Source: Pontibacter sp. FD36
Lineage (GTDB): Bacteria; Bacteroidota; Bacteroidia; Cytophagales; Hymenobacteraceae
Length of the DNA: 64,000 nt
Direction of reading: 5' to 3'
Assembly (NCBI RefSeq): GCF_015686655.1
Contig: NZ_JADPMP010000008.1
Coordinates: 124,001 to 188,000 of the forward strand
Numbering within the stretch: position 1 is the stretch's first letter; the number at the start of each line of letters is the position of its first letter. A model generated the notes under the pieces. That model saw nothing but the letters and a program-made list of their open reading frames with translations, had not been told where the DNA came from and made no database searches. A program made the position numbers and the translations under genes. Positions 34,868-45,000 of the stretch are shown piece by piece.

Positions 34868-37276
34868 TCAGCGTTGAATGATGATCTTTTGCGCATGCAT
34901 CTGATTGGCATGAGTCAGTCGTAACATGTAAAGTCCGGGTTTTACAGAACTTATATCGAATGTATGCCTGGAGCTGTTCCCGGGGGGTATCGATGTGCGA
35001 AACAGCATGCGCCCATCAGTTGCAATCAGCTCTAAGATGGCGGGGGATTTTTCTAAAAACAGAAAATCGATTGTTAAGGCATCGTCAGTTGGCACCGGAT
35101 AAACCTGTACTGCTTCACGCAGGCTGGAAGCGTTAACTTTCTCGGCTTTAACTGTCCAAACGGCTTGCTTGCCATCCTCTGCCTCGACCGTTAGCTTTGT
35201 CTCCGTGGAGAAGTCGTGCACATGACCGGGAGGGCTGAGAACATTCGCTCCAGGAGACAGGACAAGGTGCTCTATCGTTTGGTACCAGTCTGCAGACCGG
35301 GCTAAGCTCACCGCAATGACTCTGTCAATATCGTTTATCCTGCTGGGGCCGAGCTGGTCCTTCAGGCTGATATCCAGAATGCTGTTCTCACCGCGCAGCT
35401 TTCTGCTGACATGAAGGCTCCAGTTGCTTTTTTCTCCGTTCTCCGCTGTAATGAGCAATTGCCGGGTCTGTGAAAAGTCGCTCATCTGATATGGATCAGG
35501 CGAAACGGTAGCATAGGCTGATGCCTTGAAATCGGATAACCTTAGATTATCCGGATCTACGTCATTTGCGACAAGCACATCTACTCTTTTATGGAGGCTA
35601 TCAATCAACACATGAAGCTGCCCCGGGAATTCAACAAGCTCGATTGCGTTTCCGGTGCCCAAAGTTTTTTTGACCTGTAGTGTCCACTGCTGCTCCTTGC
35701 CTGAATGACTGACCACTGTCACTTTCTGAGGGTGATTAAAATTGGCAGATAGACTCAAGGGCGCTTTAAGCCTGGCACCTTCGGACACATATAGTTTTGG
35801 ATTGAGATGCGTTAAGTTCGATCCAGGGCCAACAAAAGCAGTCACTACCTTGTTTTCATGATTGATACCGGCTGATGAAATCTGCCCATCCACAAGGAAG
35901 CTCAGCACATTGGCGTGATCCTGCGCTGCCATTAGCTCATCCAAAGTGAGCTTTACCAATACATAATTCCTGTTCGGGGGAATGTCAATGATCGTACCGC
36001 CGACCGTAAAACTGTTTTTGACCCGTGATTCCAGAAATAAGTAGAGCGCCTTGTCCTTCTGGCTGTACAGCAGGGAGGAATTGGATAAGCTGTTACTTGA
36101 AGAGGCTGGAAGCTTTTTGGTGATATTCAGTTCCCTGTCAAGCAAAAGGAAACGAAAATTACGTGCCGTGAGCATTTCCCCATCGAAGGGCGCTTTATCT
36201 GTGTCAAAATTGGCCGGTGGCCCCGAAATCAGGGCCAATAGGGCATTTTCGTGGATGCGCTGTACATCAAAGTTTCCAAACACCCTGTATTTTTGCTGGT
36301 ACAGCTCATTCCAGTAGAAGAATTCTTTCTCTCTAACAACATCTCCATAGAGATCCGTTATCCTGATTTTATTGTGGGTGTCATAAGATCCCCGGACAGG
36401 ATCACGATAACTTGAATGCCCCGCCTGGATCAGGAAGGGTTCGCTCAGGTGCGTGTAGCCGTGCATATCAGTCGCAAAGGATTTATGCTGGAGGGGTTCT
36501 CCCTGGTGATTCAGGTGCTGCCAATAAGGGGTTGTGGTGGCAGATTGAAAATAGGAAAGACGGTCACTCAGCGGAACAAGCGTGCCAGCACCGCCCATGT
36601 ATAAGTTTTTTAGTACTTGCTCCTCACCGGTTTCTGCGTTCAAAGCACAGAAGAAAACAGTAGGCACCAGGTCCCTGTCGCGGGTGGCAAGGGTGTTCAA
36701 CGTTGTTTTGTCAGAATTCAGAAAAAGGGCGTAAGCGCCGACGTGGTAAAGGGTGTTGGTGTGGGGGTCGAATCTTAATTCAGCGGTGTGTATGTGATAG
36801 TTATAGGTATTATACACTGTGGACCAATTGTATTCCCCATCCTTACTTATTTTGAAGGTCAGTACATTTGTAGCATAACTGTTGGAGGGCGTGCCCTCGG
36901 GACTCTTTCCAATGGGGAAAGTGCCGTTCATTGCTTTTAGATCAAAGCCATTAGTGCCCGCAAAAATGAGGGTACCGTAAAGATTTCCGGCTGGGTCCAG
37001 CGTGAAATTTATGACCTGATCACTTTGCCCGGCAGGATAGCTAAAATTGATATCCCATAGGATGACCCCATCGGAATTCATTTTGGTAATAGACCCGGAG
37101 TTTCTGTTTGACGGATGCGTGTTGACCAGATAGATGTTTCCGTCAAGATCCGTCTTTACGGTAACCTGGCTGTCATAGCCGTTCTTCGGAAATACTTTGA
37201 CCCATTCCACCTGTTGGGCGACGACTGGGCATGAAAGCAGTAGAAGAAGCATTAAAAACGTATAAATCAGGCGCAT
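34868..37276 (-). CDS. Secreted protein with T9SS type A sorting domain
   Basis: 802 residues. Signal peptide MRLIYTFLMLLLLLSCPVVA is followed by a beta-propeller-like region (about 20-430). Next come at least three related beta-sandwich repeats (about 435-710) ending in 'W.L.V.' strands (QQWTLQVKKT, SNWSLHVSRKL, AVWTVKAEKV). The C-terminal ~75 residues (VYPVPTDDALTIDF through GLYMLRLTHANQMHAQKIIIQR) are a type A Por-secretion sorting tail. It should be exported by T9SS and attached to or released from the cell surface. Partner of the Kelch lipoprotein in a two-gene operon. Confidence 0.87.
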   Translation of the reverse strand: MRLIYTFLMLLLLLSCPVVAQQVEWVKVFPKNGYDSQVTVKTDLDGNIYLVNTHPSNRNSGSITKMNSDGVILWDINFSYPAGQSDQVINFTLDPAGNLYGTLIFAGTNGFDLKAMNGTFPIGKSPEGTPSNSYATNVLTFKISKDGEYNWSTVYNTYNYHIHTAELRFDPHTNTLYHVGAYALFLNSDKTTLNTLATRDRDLVPTVFFCALNAETGEEQVLKNLYMGGAGTLVPLSDRLSYFQSATTTPYWQHLNHQGEPLQHKSFATDMHGYTHLSEPFLIQAGHSSYRDPVRGSYDTHNKIRITDLYGDVVREKEFFYWNELYQQKYRVFGNFDVQRIHENALLALISGPPANFDTDKAPFDGEMLTARNFRFLLLDRELNITKKLPASSSNSLSNSSLLYSQKDKALYLFLESRVKNSFTVGGTIIDIPPNRNYVLVKLTLDELMAAQDHANVLSFLVDGQISSAGINHENKVVTAFVGPGSNLTHLNPKLYVSEGARLKAPLSLSANFNHPQKVTVVSHSGKEQQWTLQVKKTLGTGNAIELVEFPGQLHVLIDSLHKRVDVLVANDVDPDNLRLSDFKASAYATVSPDPYQMSDFSQTRQLLITAENGEKSNWSLHVSRKLRGENSILDISLKDQLGPSRINDIDRVIAVSLARSADWYQTIEHLVLSPGANVLSPPGHVHDFSTETKLTVEAEDGKQAVWTVKAEKVNASSLREAVQVYPVPTDDALTIDFLFLEKSPAILELIATDGRMLFRTSIPPGNSSRHTFDISSVKPGLYMLRLTHANQMHAQKIIIQR

Positions 37277-37568
37277 GGCTCAGGAACAGTGGGGATTAAG
37301 AGCAAATTTGCTGCAATTCTTATATAAAGATATCAAAATATTTGTTTGGTACGGAGGGTATTCACAACGGTTGCAGTCTTTGACTTATAAAGAAGGTCAC
37401 CCTGACTTGGGAGATCTTCACTATTTGATCTGAAAAGCATATAGAAGGAGCAGTGCCCGCAGTCACTGTAATTTCTATAGGAGGCTATAAAGTCTCGGGA
37501 CTACTTTAAAATCAAATTAAATGTAAAAGTTTAGGTACGTGAATGAAAACAGTATGTAAATCAAGGGT
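37277..37568. other. Intergenic, promoter side of the T9SS/Kelch pair
   Basis: A/T-rich 292 bp presumably carrying the promoter for the minus-strand operon. No precise box can be assigned. Confidence 0.35.
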
Positions 37569-37877
37569 ATGTTACTGAATATCAGTTCGATGAAGGGTGA
37601 GGTGATTAGGCTGACAGAGAATGGGAAAGCCCCTCATGTTTTTTTGAAGGACATACTGCAAAGGGATCTGTTCTATGATGAAAAGGCTCGCATGCCTTAC
37701 CTGGAGAAGCTTGCACAAGCAACCGGGATAAAGTATGTTAAAATCAGAAAGTATGTGGAAGAAGTATACCTTGACCTTGTGCTGGATTCAAGTACATGCA
37801 CGCCTTGGCAGATGCATGGCCTGACTTCGTGCAAAAGCCACCTGCACAAATCGGTTTGGCGCTTCCGGCAACGATAG
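37569..37877 (+). CDS. Small protein-like frame of unknown family, running into a YhcG remnant
   Basis: 102 codons. The first ~77 (VIRLTENGKAPHVFLKDILQ, ARMPYLEKLAQATGIKYVKI, RKYVEEVYLDLVLD) look like a genuine helical protein. The last ~25 residues are an out-of-frame reading of YhcG-like DNA beginning near 37785. The original gene probably ended near that junction, so the annotated C-terminus is an artefact. Family not recognised. Confidence 0.4.
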   Translation: MLLNISSMKGEVIRLTENGKAPHVFLKDILQRDLFYDEKARMPYLEKLAQATGIKYVKIRKYVEEVYLDLVLDSSTCTPWQMHGLTSCKSHLHKSVWRFRQR

Positions 37878-37960
37878 AAGACAGATTTGTACGAGGAACG
37901 CTTGCACAAATCACCTGGTACCACCACATGACGTTCCTGGACAAGGGAAAGAACGAGGCC
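37785..37960 (+). pseudogene. Second YhcG/DUF1016 fragment
   Basis: Bases from about 37790 encode KYMHALADAWPDFVQKPPAQ, then LAQITWYHHMTFLDKGKNE. This matches the middle of DUF1016 ('ymR.faeaypd...vq...AQi.W.Hh..LLdkvkd'). Both ends are missing. It abuts the ROK remnant directly, so the join is a recombination scar. Confidence 0.6.
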
Positions 37961-38300
37961 GTGTATGGACAATATTTTATCTCTTGCCAGAAGACAGGCC
38001 CCCATGACGCCTGCTTTTCTACCGGGACTGGACATCTTGAGTTCCGTGTCGGTGCTGACATGGCTTAAGGAATACTTATTAATGGCGGCTTTGATTGGAA
38101 GTCTAATATAGGCATCTGTTGCTGCCAATGCTCCTCCCAGAATGATTAATTCAGGATTGAACAGGTTCATGATCGCTGCGATTCCGCGTCCTATTTTTCA
38201 CCTGTTTCGGAGATAATCTCAATAGCCAGCATGTCATCATTCAGAGCAGCATGAATAATGTGTTGGTGGTTGATTCTGGCTTGATCACCGACCGTATCCC
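37960..38300 (-). pseudogene. Partial broken copy of the ROK regulator
   Basis: This stretch matches 16922-17262 of the intact ROK gene along its whole ~341 bp, in the same orientation and with high identity by eye. It encodes the C-terminal part (MNLFNPELIILGGALA, INKYSLSHVSTDTELKM). A one-base deletion near 38197 breaks the frame. The ROK stop codon and the upstream two-thirds of the gene are absent. Confidence 0.8.
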
Positions 38301-38513
38301 CGTCTCGGCAGGTGGCCAAAACAAGCCAAGGGAGCGGCGGGTCCGCTTTATGCACCGGCACCGCATGGCGGGAGGCACAGCAGGGATGGATTAATAGTGC
38401 AAATTTTCTATATAGAAAGTAGGAATTTAGGCTAACTTTACTGACCGGAAATAACTTGTGACAGCACATTTACTGTTTATGTTTTCCCAAAGTCTATTCA
38501 GAGGTGTCACCCT

Positions 38514-39491
38514 ATGAGTCAAAGTTACACTGAATACCTGCCCGCCAAAGCCGATGACATTGCCCATGTTCTGAAGCTGCTCGAGGCCTCGCATCCGATT
38601 TCCGACAACCTGCGGGAAGAGTTTTACAGGCACACCGTCACCTTGCGGCTTCAAGAGGGGGAACATCTGCTTTACCAGGGGGAGAGATGCCTTCACATGT
38701 ATTTCATCCGGGAAGGCGCCCTGATGGCTTATTCTATGCACAAGCATAAGAAAATAACCACCTATATTTCTGTTGAAAACGAGTTTGTCAGCTCTTTATC
38801 CGGGCTTTATGGTCAAGAACCCTCCCGGGAAGCCATTGTGGCCGTGGGACCGACCCTGCTGGTGGGCGTGCACACGGATATTCTCCAAGGCTGGTATGCC
38901 CGCTATTTTGAGATGAACTTTATCATTCGCCAGGTATACGAAAACTATTATCGAGAAGCCCAGGAACGGTCACATGTCGTTCGTATTGGCAACGCAGAAG
39001 AGCGTTACCTGCATTTCATCAAATCAAAGCCCGGCTACATCGACCGCCTTCCGCTCGAAATTGTGGCCTCCTTTCTGGATATAAAGCCGGAAACATTATC
39101 CCGCGTTATCAAGCAGACTAATAAACAAATGCAGGTGCAGGAGGCAGCAGGCATTCTCGAGAGATTAGAACAGTTTCTACTGGAAACGGAATGCTTCCGG
39201 GAAAAGACATTGAAAGTGCAGGGCCTGGCCAAACGTTTAGGTATTCCCTCCTACAAGCTTTCTTTGGCATTAAACATGTACCATAAGAAAAGCTTTACAG
39301 AGTTTTTAAATCATTACCGCATTACTTACCTGAAGACTCAATTAGAGAAGGAGGAGTCCCTGCAGAATTTCACCATAGAATCTTTGGCTTTTAATGCAGG
39401 ATTTGCCTCCAGAAGTGCGTTTTATAAAGCATTTAATAAAATGGAAGGCCTTAGTCCGAAGGCCTATTTAGCCGCTTTAAAAGGTGTTTAG
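38514..39491 (+). CDS. Fusion regulator: Crp/Fnr-type sensor with AraC-type DNA-binding domain
   Basis: 325 residues. The N-terminal part (about 20-215) is a cyclic-nucleotide-binding-like beta barrel (GEHLLYQGERCLHMYFIREGALMAY) with the long dimer helix and a short Crp-type winged helix (IVASFLDIKPETLSRVIKQ). An AraC-type double HTH follows (about 235-322; LAKRLGIPSYKLSLALN and AFNAGFASRSAFYKAFNKMEGLSPKAYLAAL). Crp-like and AraC-like proteins are normally separate. Here one chain carries two DNA-recognition modules. Ligand and targets are unknown. It stands alone next to decayed DNA. Confidence 0.85.
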   Translation: MSQSYTEYLPAKADDIAHVLKLLEASHPISDNLREEFYRHTVTLRLQEGEHLLYQGERCLHMYFIREGALMAYSMHKHKKITTYISVENEFVSSLSGLYGQEPSREAIVAVGPTLLVGVHTDILQGWYARYFEMNFIIRQVYENYYREAQERSHVVRIGNAEERYLHFIKSKPGYIDRLPLEIVASFLDIKPETLSRVIKQTNKQMQVQEAAGILERLEQFLLETECFREKTLKVQGLAKRLGIPSYKLSLALNMYHKKSFTEFLNHYRITYLKTQLEKEESLQNFTIESLAFNAGFASRSAFYKAFNKMEGLSPKAYLAALKGV

Positions 39492-40346
39492 TGTCAAATA
39501 GTAATCCCTTAAATGCTGCATTTATATTCGCTATAGTATAAAGAAGCATGTATTATTTTGATTGCATCCCACTATTAGTTTTGCACTTCTCACTTGCAAA
39601 CACTGTGCAACATAACAAGGCATAGATACGCCTTTCATCCTGCATACTATTGGTTAGTCCCCTTCTTCAACGTCTCTGGAATACTTAAATAATAGTAGAC
39701 AGTACTCTATGGGTAGTTTTTGATTTTTTGACGATCAAATTGTCTTCTGTAGCTCAGGTCGAATACGGGATAAAACTATACCATGATTTGAGTTAGAATA
39801 GCGATGTTTCAATTAAGGGTCATTACTGTCTATTTTGTCTCCGTTTTTAATACAGGACAAATGAGTAGGCAGCATAGTTGAATCGTTGTTATAACAGCTT
39901 GTATTTTTGCACCAAATTATAAGCCTCTGCTATTCATTTGCTAAGCCGATCTTTAAGGGATTTTAGCTATGTGATGCAGAAGGAGAGCGCAGTGAAGCAC
40001 GGTTAGAACGATGCCACCTGTAGTTACCTGAATTTACGACCTGGTACCACCTGCTTGGCTATAGAAAACTAATTATACTTACTCAACTACATTTTCTAGA
40101 AACAGAACTTATAGCCGAACCTTTACACCCATTTTGTGAAACGATTTGCTGCATTTTTTGCTGGGGAGCATCTACTAGTTCAGTCTCTGGCATTTATGGA
40201 TATTAATTCATTTTGCCTGATAAGACCAGGTTCCAAAGCGGAATACACGAACAAGCTGCCTGCAGAAGCAATGCCCCTATGGAGCTTACTCCTTGTTAGA
40301 AATGTGAGGCAGGGCTCCTGCATGTTGTGCTCTTCAATATAAGCCA
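39492..40346. other. 855-bp gene-free region
   Basis: A/T-rich, with many stops in all frames. TAnnTTTG-like boxes occur (TAGTTTTG near 39575, TATTTTTG near 39903; the latter has a TTG about 21 bp upstream). A 68-codon plus-strand frame at 40136-40342 with a GTG start is not convincing. Nothing else was recognised. Confidence 0.4.
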
Positions 40347-41909
40347 ATGCTCATACAACAGCTGCGCATCTTTACTGTTAATTATAGTTACACCGCTGTA
40401 ATTATTTCTGCAATTCTGACAAGCATCTCTTTGATACTTGTGAACTATGTCATTGCCTGTTTTGCACTCATCTTTCTATTTCTGCCACTATGCAACGTAG
40501 TTCAGGTTCGCCAGGCAGTTTATATAGGGGCAATTTTTGGTGCTGTGTCCGCAGGTATACTAAACTACTGGATGATACCTGCCATTGCCCGGTATGCGCA
40601 AAGCAGCTTAACACTAGGTATAGGTTGCTGGCTGCTTTCGGTGTTAGTTATCAGTAGCTTGTATGCTTTGCAGTTTGCCGCATTTGCCAAAGCCAGGTTT
40701 GCAAACACTTCTTTCGTTGCTATATGCTTCAATGCCTTTTTAATGGCTTCTTTTTGGGTGATTTTTGAGTGGATGCGTGCTGCACTCTTCGCCGGGATGC
40801 CGTGGTTGAGCTATAGTATCGGCATCTCTCAGGCCGGGAGCTTATTCATGGCGCAGTCTGCAGCTGCAGGTAGTGTTTACATGCTCTCCTTTCTGCTGGT
40901 TCTGGTAAACTATACTTTCAGTCACGCCATTCATTCCGAAGCATGGAGGTGGCTACTGCTGCCAGTCTTAATACTTGTGACTCAGTTTATAGCCGGCGTA
41001 TGGCTTTATTATAATATCTCACAACAGGCTGCTACGACTGGCCATCCTAAAATAAGTACAGCGCTTGTCCTGGCTTCTTTGCCACCAGAAACTGTGTGGA
41101 ATGAACATAATGGAAATGCATTGGTAGAGCGTCTGCTCTCTCTCAATGAAGAGGCTGTGGTGGATAACCCAGACCTTATCCTATGGTCTGAAACCGTCAT
41201 TCCCTGGACTTATAGTGCGGACGACGACTTTCTAAAGGAAGTCTCCAAAGCCACTTCTGGCAAAAATGCTCATTTTCTGCTTGGGATGAGCACTGCTGTT
41301 GATCAGAATAGTAATGCAGTCTTCAATTCCGCTTATTTCTTCAACCCGACAGGAGAGGTACTGGACCGACATGATAAGCACGAACTGCTCACGCTTATCG
41401 AAAGGCCACTTTTTAACGATAATGGAAATATCATCCTTCCTTTCTTATCAGGCAACGGGCTGGTGGTGCAGCAAGGGGCCAGGCAGCAGGCTATAAAAAC
41501 GCCATGGGGTCAGGCTGGTGTATTGCTCTGTAACGAATCGGCTGTACCTGCTTTAACAAACAGGCTAGCTTCTGATCAGGTTTCCTTCCTTATCAATCTA
41601 GGCAATGATGGTTGGTTTTCAGACTTCTTTATTACAAAGCAGCATTTTTACAACGGCAGACTCAGAGCAATAGAAGCAAGAAAAGATCTGGTAATTAACA
41701 ACAACAGGGGAGTATCCGGATTGATACGGGCAAGTGGTGATATTGGAGCCCGGTATCACTCTGAACGGAGCAGTGTGCAGCGGGTGGATATTTATCCTAA
41801 CCAGATCGCCCCGATTGATTATCACTATTTTTTATACACCATTTTTTCAGCAACGGTACTGCTGCTTCTTGTCAGGTTTTACAGGAGGACAGAGATCCTT
41901 TCAGCTTAA
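40347..41909 (+). CDS. Apolipoprotein N-acyltransferase-like protein (Lnt family)
   Basis: 520 residues. About seven membrane segments (1-225) precede a carbon-nitrogen hydrolase domain with a terminal membrane helix. The catalytic triad is readable: Glu in LILWSETVIPW, Lys in RHDKHELL, Cys in GVLLCNESAVP. INLGNDGWF and RAIEARKDLVINNNRG are also typical. Lnt transfers an acyl chain to lipoproteins. The stretch after the Lys (HELLTLIERP) departs from the usual LVPFGE. Its position just before a T9SS adhesin cluster suggests a dedicated paralogue rather than the housekeeping enzyme; that is inference. Confidence 0.82.
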   Translation: MLIQQLRIFTVNYSYTAVIISAILTSISLILVNYVIACFALIFLFLPLCNVVQVRQAVYIGAIFGAVSAGILNYWMIPAIARYAQSSLTLGIGCWLLSVLVISSLYALQFAAFAKARFANTSFVAICFNAFLMASFWVIFEWMRAALFAGMPWLSYSIGISQAGSLFMAQSAAAGSVYMLSFLLVLVNYTFSHAIHSEAWRWLLLPVLILVTQFIAGVWLYYNISQQAATTGHPKISTALVLASLPPETVWNEHNGNALVERLLSLNEEAVVDNPDLILWSETVIPWTYSADDDFLKEVSKATSGKNAHFLLGMSTAVDQNSNAVFNSAYFFNPTGEVLDRHDKHELLTLIERPLFNDNGNIILPFLSGNGLVVQQGARQQAIKTPWGQAGVLLCNESAVPALTNRLASDQVSFLINLGNDGWFSDFFITKQHFYNGRLRAIEARKDLVINNNRGVSGLIRASGDIGARYHSERSSVQRVDIYPNQIAPIDYHYFLYTIFSATVLLLLVRFYRRTEILSA

Positions 41910-42007
41910 GTTTTAAATCAAACCGGAGCAAACGTATCTACAGGGTTAAACTGTAAGATGCTGTATGCGAGGGATTTATAATTTCAACCAATATAATTAA
42001 CGTCAGT

Positions 42008-45000
42008 ATGAAAAAACTTTTACTGTTTTTTTTCTTCAGTTGCCTGTTCTTCGAAGCAGTTGCCGGGCCCTCGTTAAGCCATGGCAACTGGCGTTGGAGG
42101 AACGATGATGGTTCCGAAACCAACGCCACCTGGAAGGGGGCAGAGAACCAAGAGGTTAAAATCACCTCTTCGGATGAAATGCTCCGGCTACGGATCAAGA
42201 TTGCCTCACAAGCAAGTGGCTTTGAGAGCACTTTTACTAGTCAGATAGAGAATCAAATCGGGTATTCCAGAAGTGCTGACGGCCCTTTTACCAGGATACT
42301 GGCTACCAACGATCACGCAGAGCATTTTGTACTAGCTTCAAGTGGTCATGTGCAGGGAGGGGAAGCAACAACCGAACAACTAACGCCAGGCGCTGGCGGG
42401 AACTTCAGGACCGGACAGGTGATAGCTAGTTCTACTCCACAGGGTGCATTAGTCTTCCAGAATGAATCCATTATGAAGGAATTTGAGTGGGTGCTTCAGC
42501 CGACAGCATCTGCTCAGGAAGGAAAATATTTTTTTAAGCTAAGTGATGAATCCATCGGGCAGCCAAGCACGTTGCCTTCTGTGCTTTACACTACTTCACC
42601 GCAAAATAAACCAATAGCAGGATACCTGAATGGGCTGCAGTTCGATGGCGTAAACGATTATGTAGAAATTCCGTCCCAGCCTTCGAACCAGTTCAACTCT
42701 GAAACGGAGTTTACTGTCTCGTTGTGGTTTAAGGCAAATAGTATGGCAGTTGCCGGTCTTTTCAACCGGCCTTCAGGTGGCGGGGATATGCAGTTCTGGC
42801 TAACGGCTGCAGATGGAAAATTTACTTACGGAATTGACAAACATGGTTATGGCTGGACCTGGGTTGGTACACCAGAAGCCTACAAAGTAGGAGAGTGGGT
42901 ACAGGTGACCACTGTACGGCGCAATGTAAATGGCCAGCGCAAGATGGAAATCTATGCAGATGGGGTTTTGGTTGGATCTGGCACTGTGAATTTTAATTCT
43001 TCGGCCTCAAACGCCCCTATTCGCATTGGTACCTATATGGGTGCGGATGGTGGTTTTGCCAATGGTCAGATTGATAATGTGTCGCTTTGGAAAAAGGCAC
43101 TAACCGTTGAAGAAATCAAAACCCTTGGAGCTACAACCTTAAATGGCAAAGAAGCCGGTTTGGCAGGTTATTGGCGCTTTGATGAAACGACCGGCACAAT
43201 CGCCTATGACGCCACAAGCCATGCAAACCATGGTACGCTCAAGAACATGGACCTGGCAACTGCCAGGGTTGCGTCAACAGCGGGCGATATAAAGACATAC
43301 GAGAATGTTGCGTATTCCGGAAAACTGGCTGGTAGCGACCCTGATGGTAAGCCTTTAAGCTATAGCCTGGTTACCGCGCCGGCTACAGGTACGATCGTTC
43401 TCAATTCCAATGGTAACTTTACCTATACCCCTGCGGCTGATGTAGTTGGCACAGATGTGTTCTCCTACAGGGTAAGCAACGGAACCGACGTCTCCAATAC
43501 CGCTACTGTCATTGTAAGGATCGTGGCCGTTAACAAAGCACCGGTCCCAGCAGTAGCTGAATTGCCAACTATCACTGCGGAATGCGCTGTTACGGTAACT
43601 GCCCCGACAGCCCAAGATGATAACGACGGTGTGATTACGGGCGTTACGACAGATCCTGTACACTATGCCACCCAAGGCTCTCATACCATCACCTGGACCT
43701 ACAGCGATAGCGAGGGACTGACTTCCACACAGACGCAGCAGGTGATTATAAAAGACACTACAAAGCCTGTATTTGCAGCTGTTGCATCAATCGCTAAGAA
43801 CAACGACCCGGATAAATGCGGTGCAGTGGTGACCTATCCGATGCCAGCGGCTACTGATAATTGTAGTAGTGAAGGCAAAAAAGTATTGTTGATTTGGGAT
43901 GAAATAAATACGAATACGACTAGTCTTAAAAATGCTTTGACAGCTGCAGGTCTTGATGTTGTTTTAAGTGCTACCAGCGAAACAGGATATGATGGTACAA
44001 ATCCATTACTAACCGGTTTTGGTGCAGTTATACACCTGAATGGATCAACATATTCAACAGCAATGCCTGCTGCCGGTCAAAATGCCTTGGTTGATTTTGT
44101 GGTGGACAAGGGCGGAACTTACATTACGAACGAGTGGTCAGCTTATGAAGTAGATGCCTCAAAGACGATGGCTGCCATGGCAGACATTGTTGTTCTTGAG
44201 AGGAAATCAGCAACAGGCAGTAGTGAGCAGGTTGCTTACTCTGTAGTGGCCGCTCAAGCCGCACATCCAATTTTAAAAAATATTCCGGCTACGTTTACGC
44301 TTCCTCCCGGAGCCGCTAATTCTGGAGGTGTGAGAACTTACAATTCCAATCAGCCGATCGTGTTGATGACTTCGCCCTATGGTGCCGCCGTGGCGGTGAG
44401 GGAGTTCCCAAATGGGGGCAAGGCTGTTGGTTTCCAACATACGGGAAACTATGGAGGCTCAGCAATTCTTTCAGACGCAAATGCCCAGAAGCTTTATATA
44501 AATGCCGTAAATTTCAGTCAGAGTAATGGTACACTTACCATCACGCAGACAGCCGGCCTTCCTTCAGGTGTATTGTTCCCGGTAGGTAAAACTACGAATA
44601 CTTTTACAGCTACAGATGCGGCTGGCAATACGTCGACTATCAGTTTTGATGTAACAATTTCAGATACGCAGAAGCCAACTCTACTTACCAAAAACATTAC
44701 TGTGGAGTTAGATGCTTCCGGTAAAGCAACTATAGCCCCAAGCCAAGTGAACAATGGGTCAATAGACAACTGCTCCATTCCGGCTGATGGGTACAGTGTA
44801 GACCTAACCAACTTTACTTGTGAAGATGTAGGCCCTAACACCGTCACGCTTACCGTAACTGATGGGAACGGCAATAGCGAGAGTGCAACGGCTACAGTAA
44901 CTGTTGTTGACCCGATTAAACCTACTATCGCCGCTCCGGCGGCTGTGACAGTGAATACGGATGCAGGCAAGAACACGGCATCGAATGTAGCCCTGGGAGC

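Noticed and set aside
40136..40342. 68-codon GTG-start frame before the Lnt-like gene
   Set aside because: No recognisable domain or signal, and A/T-rich surroundings with stops in all frames; not enough to call a gene.
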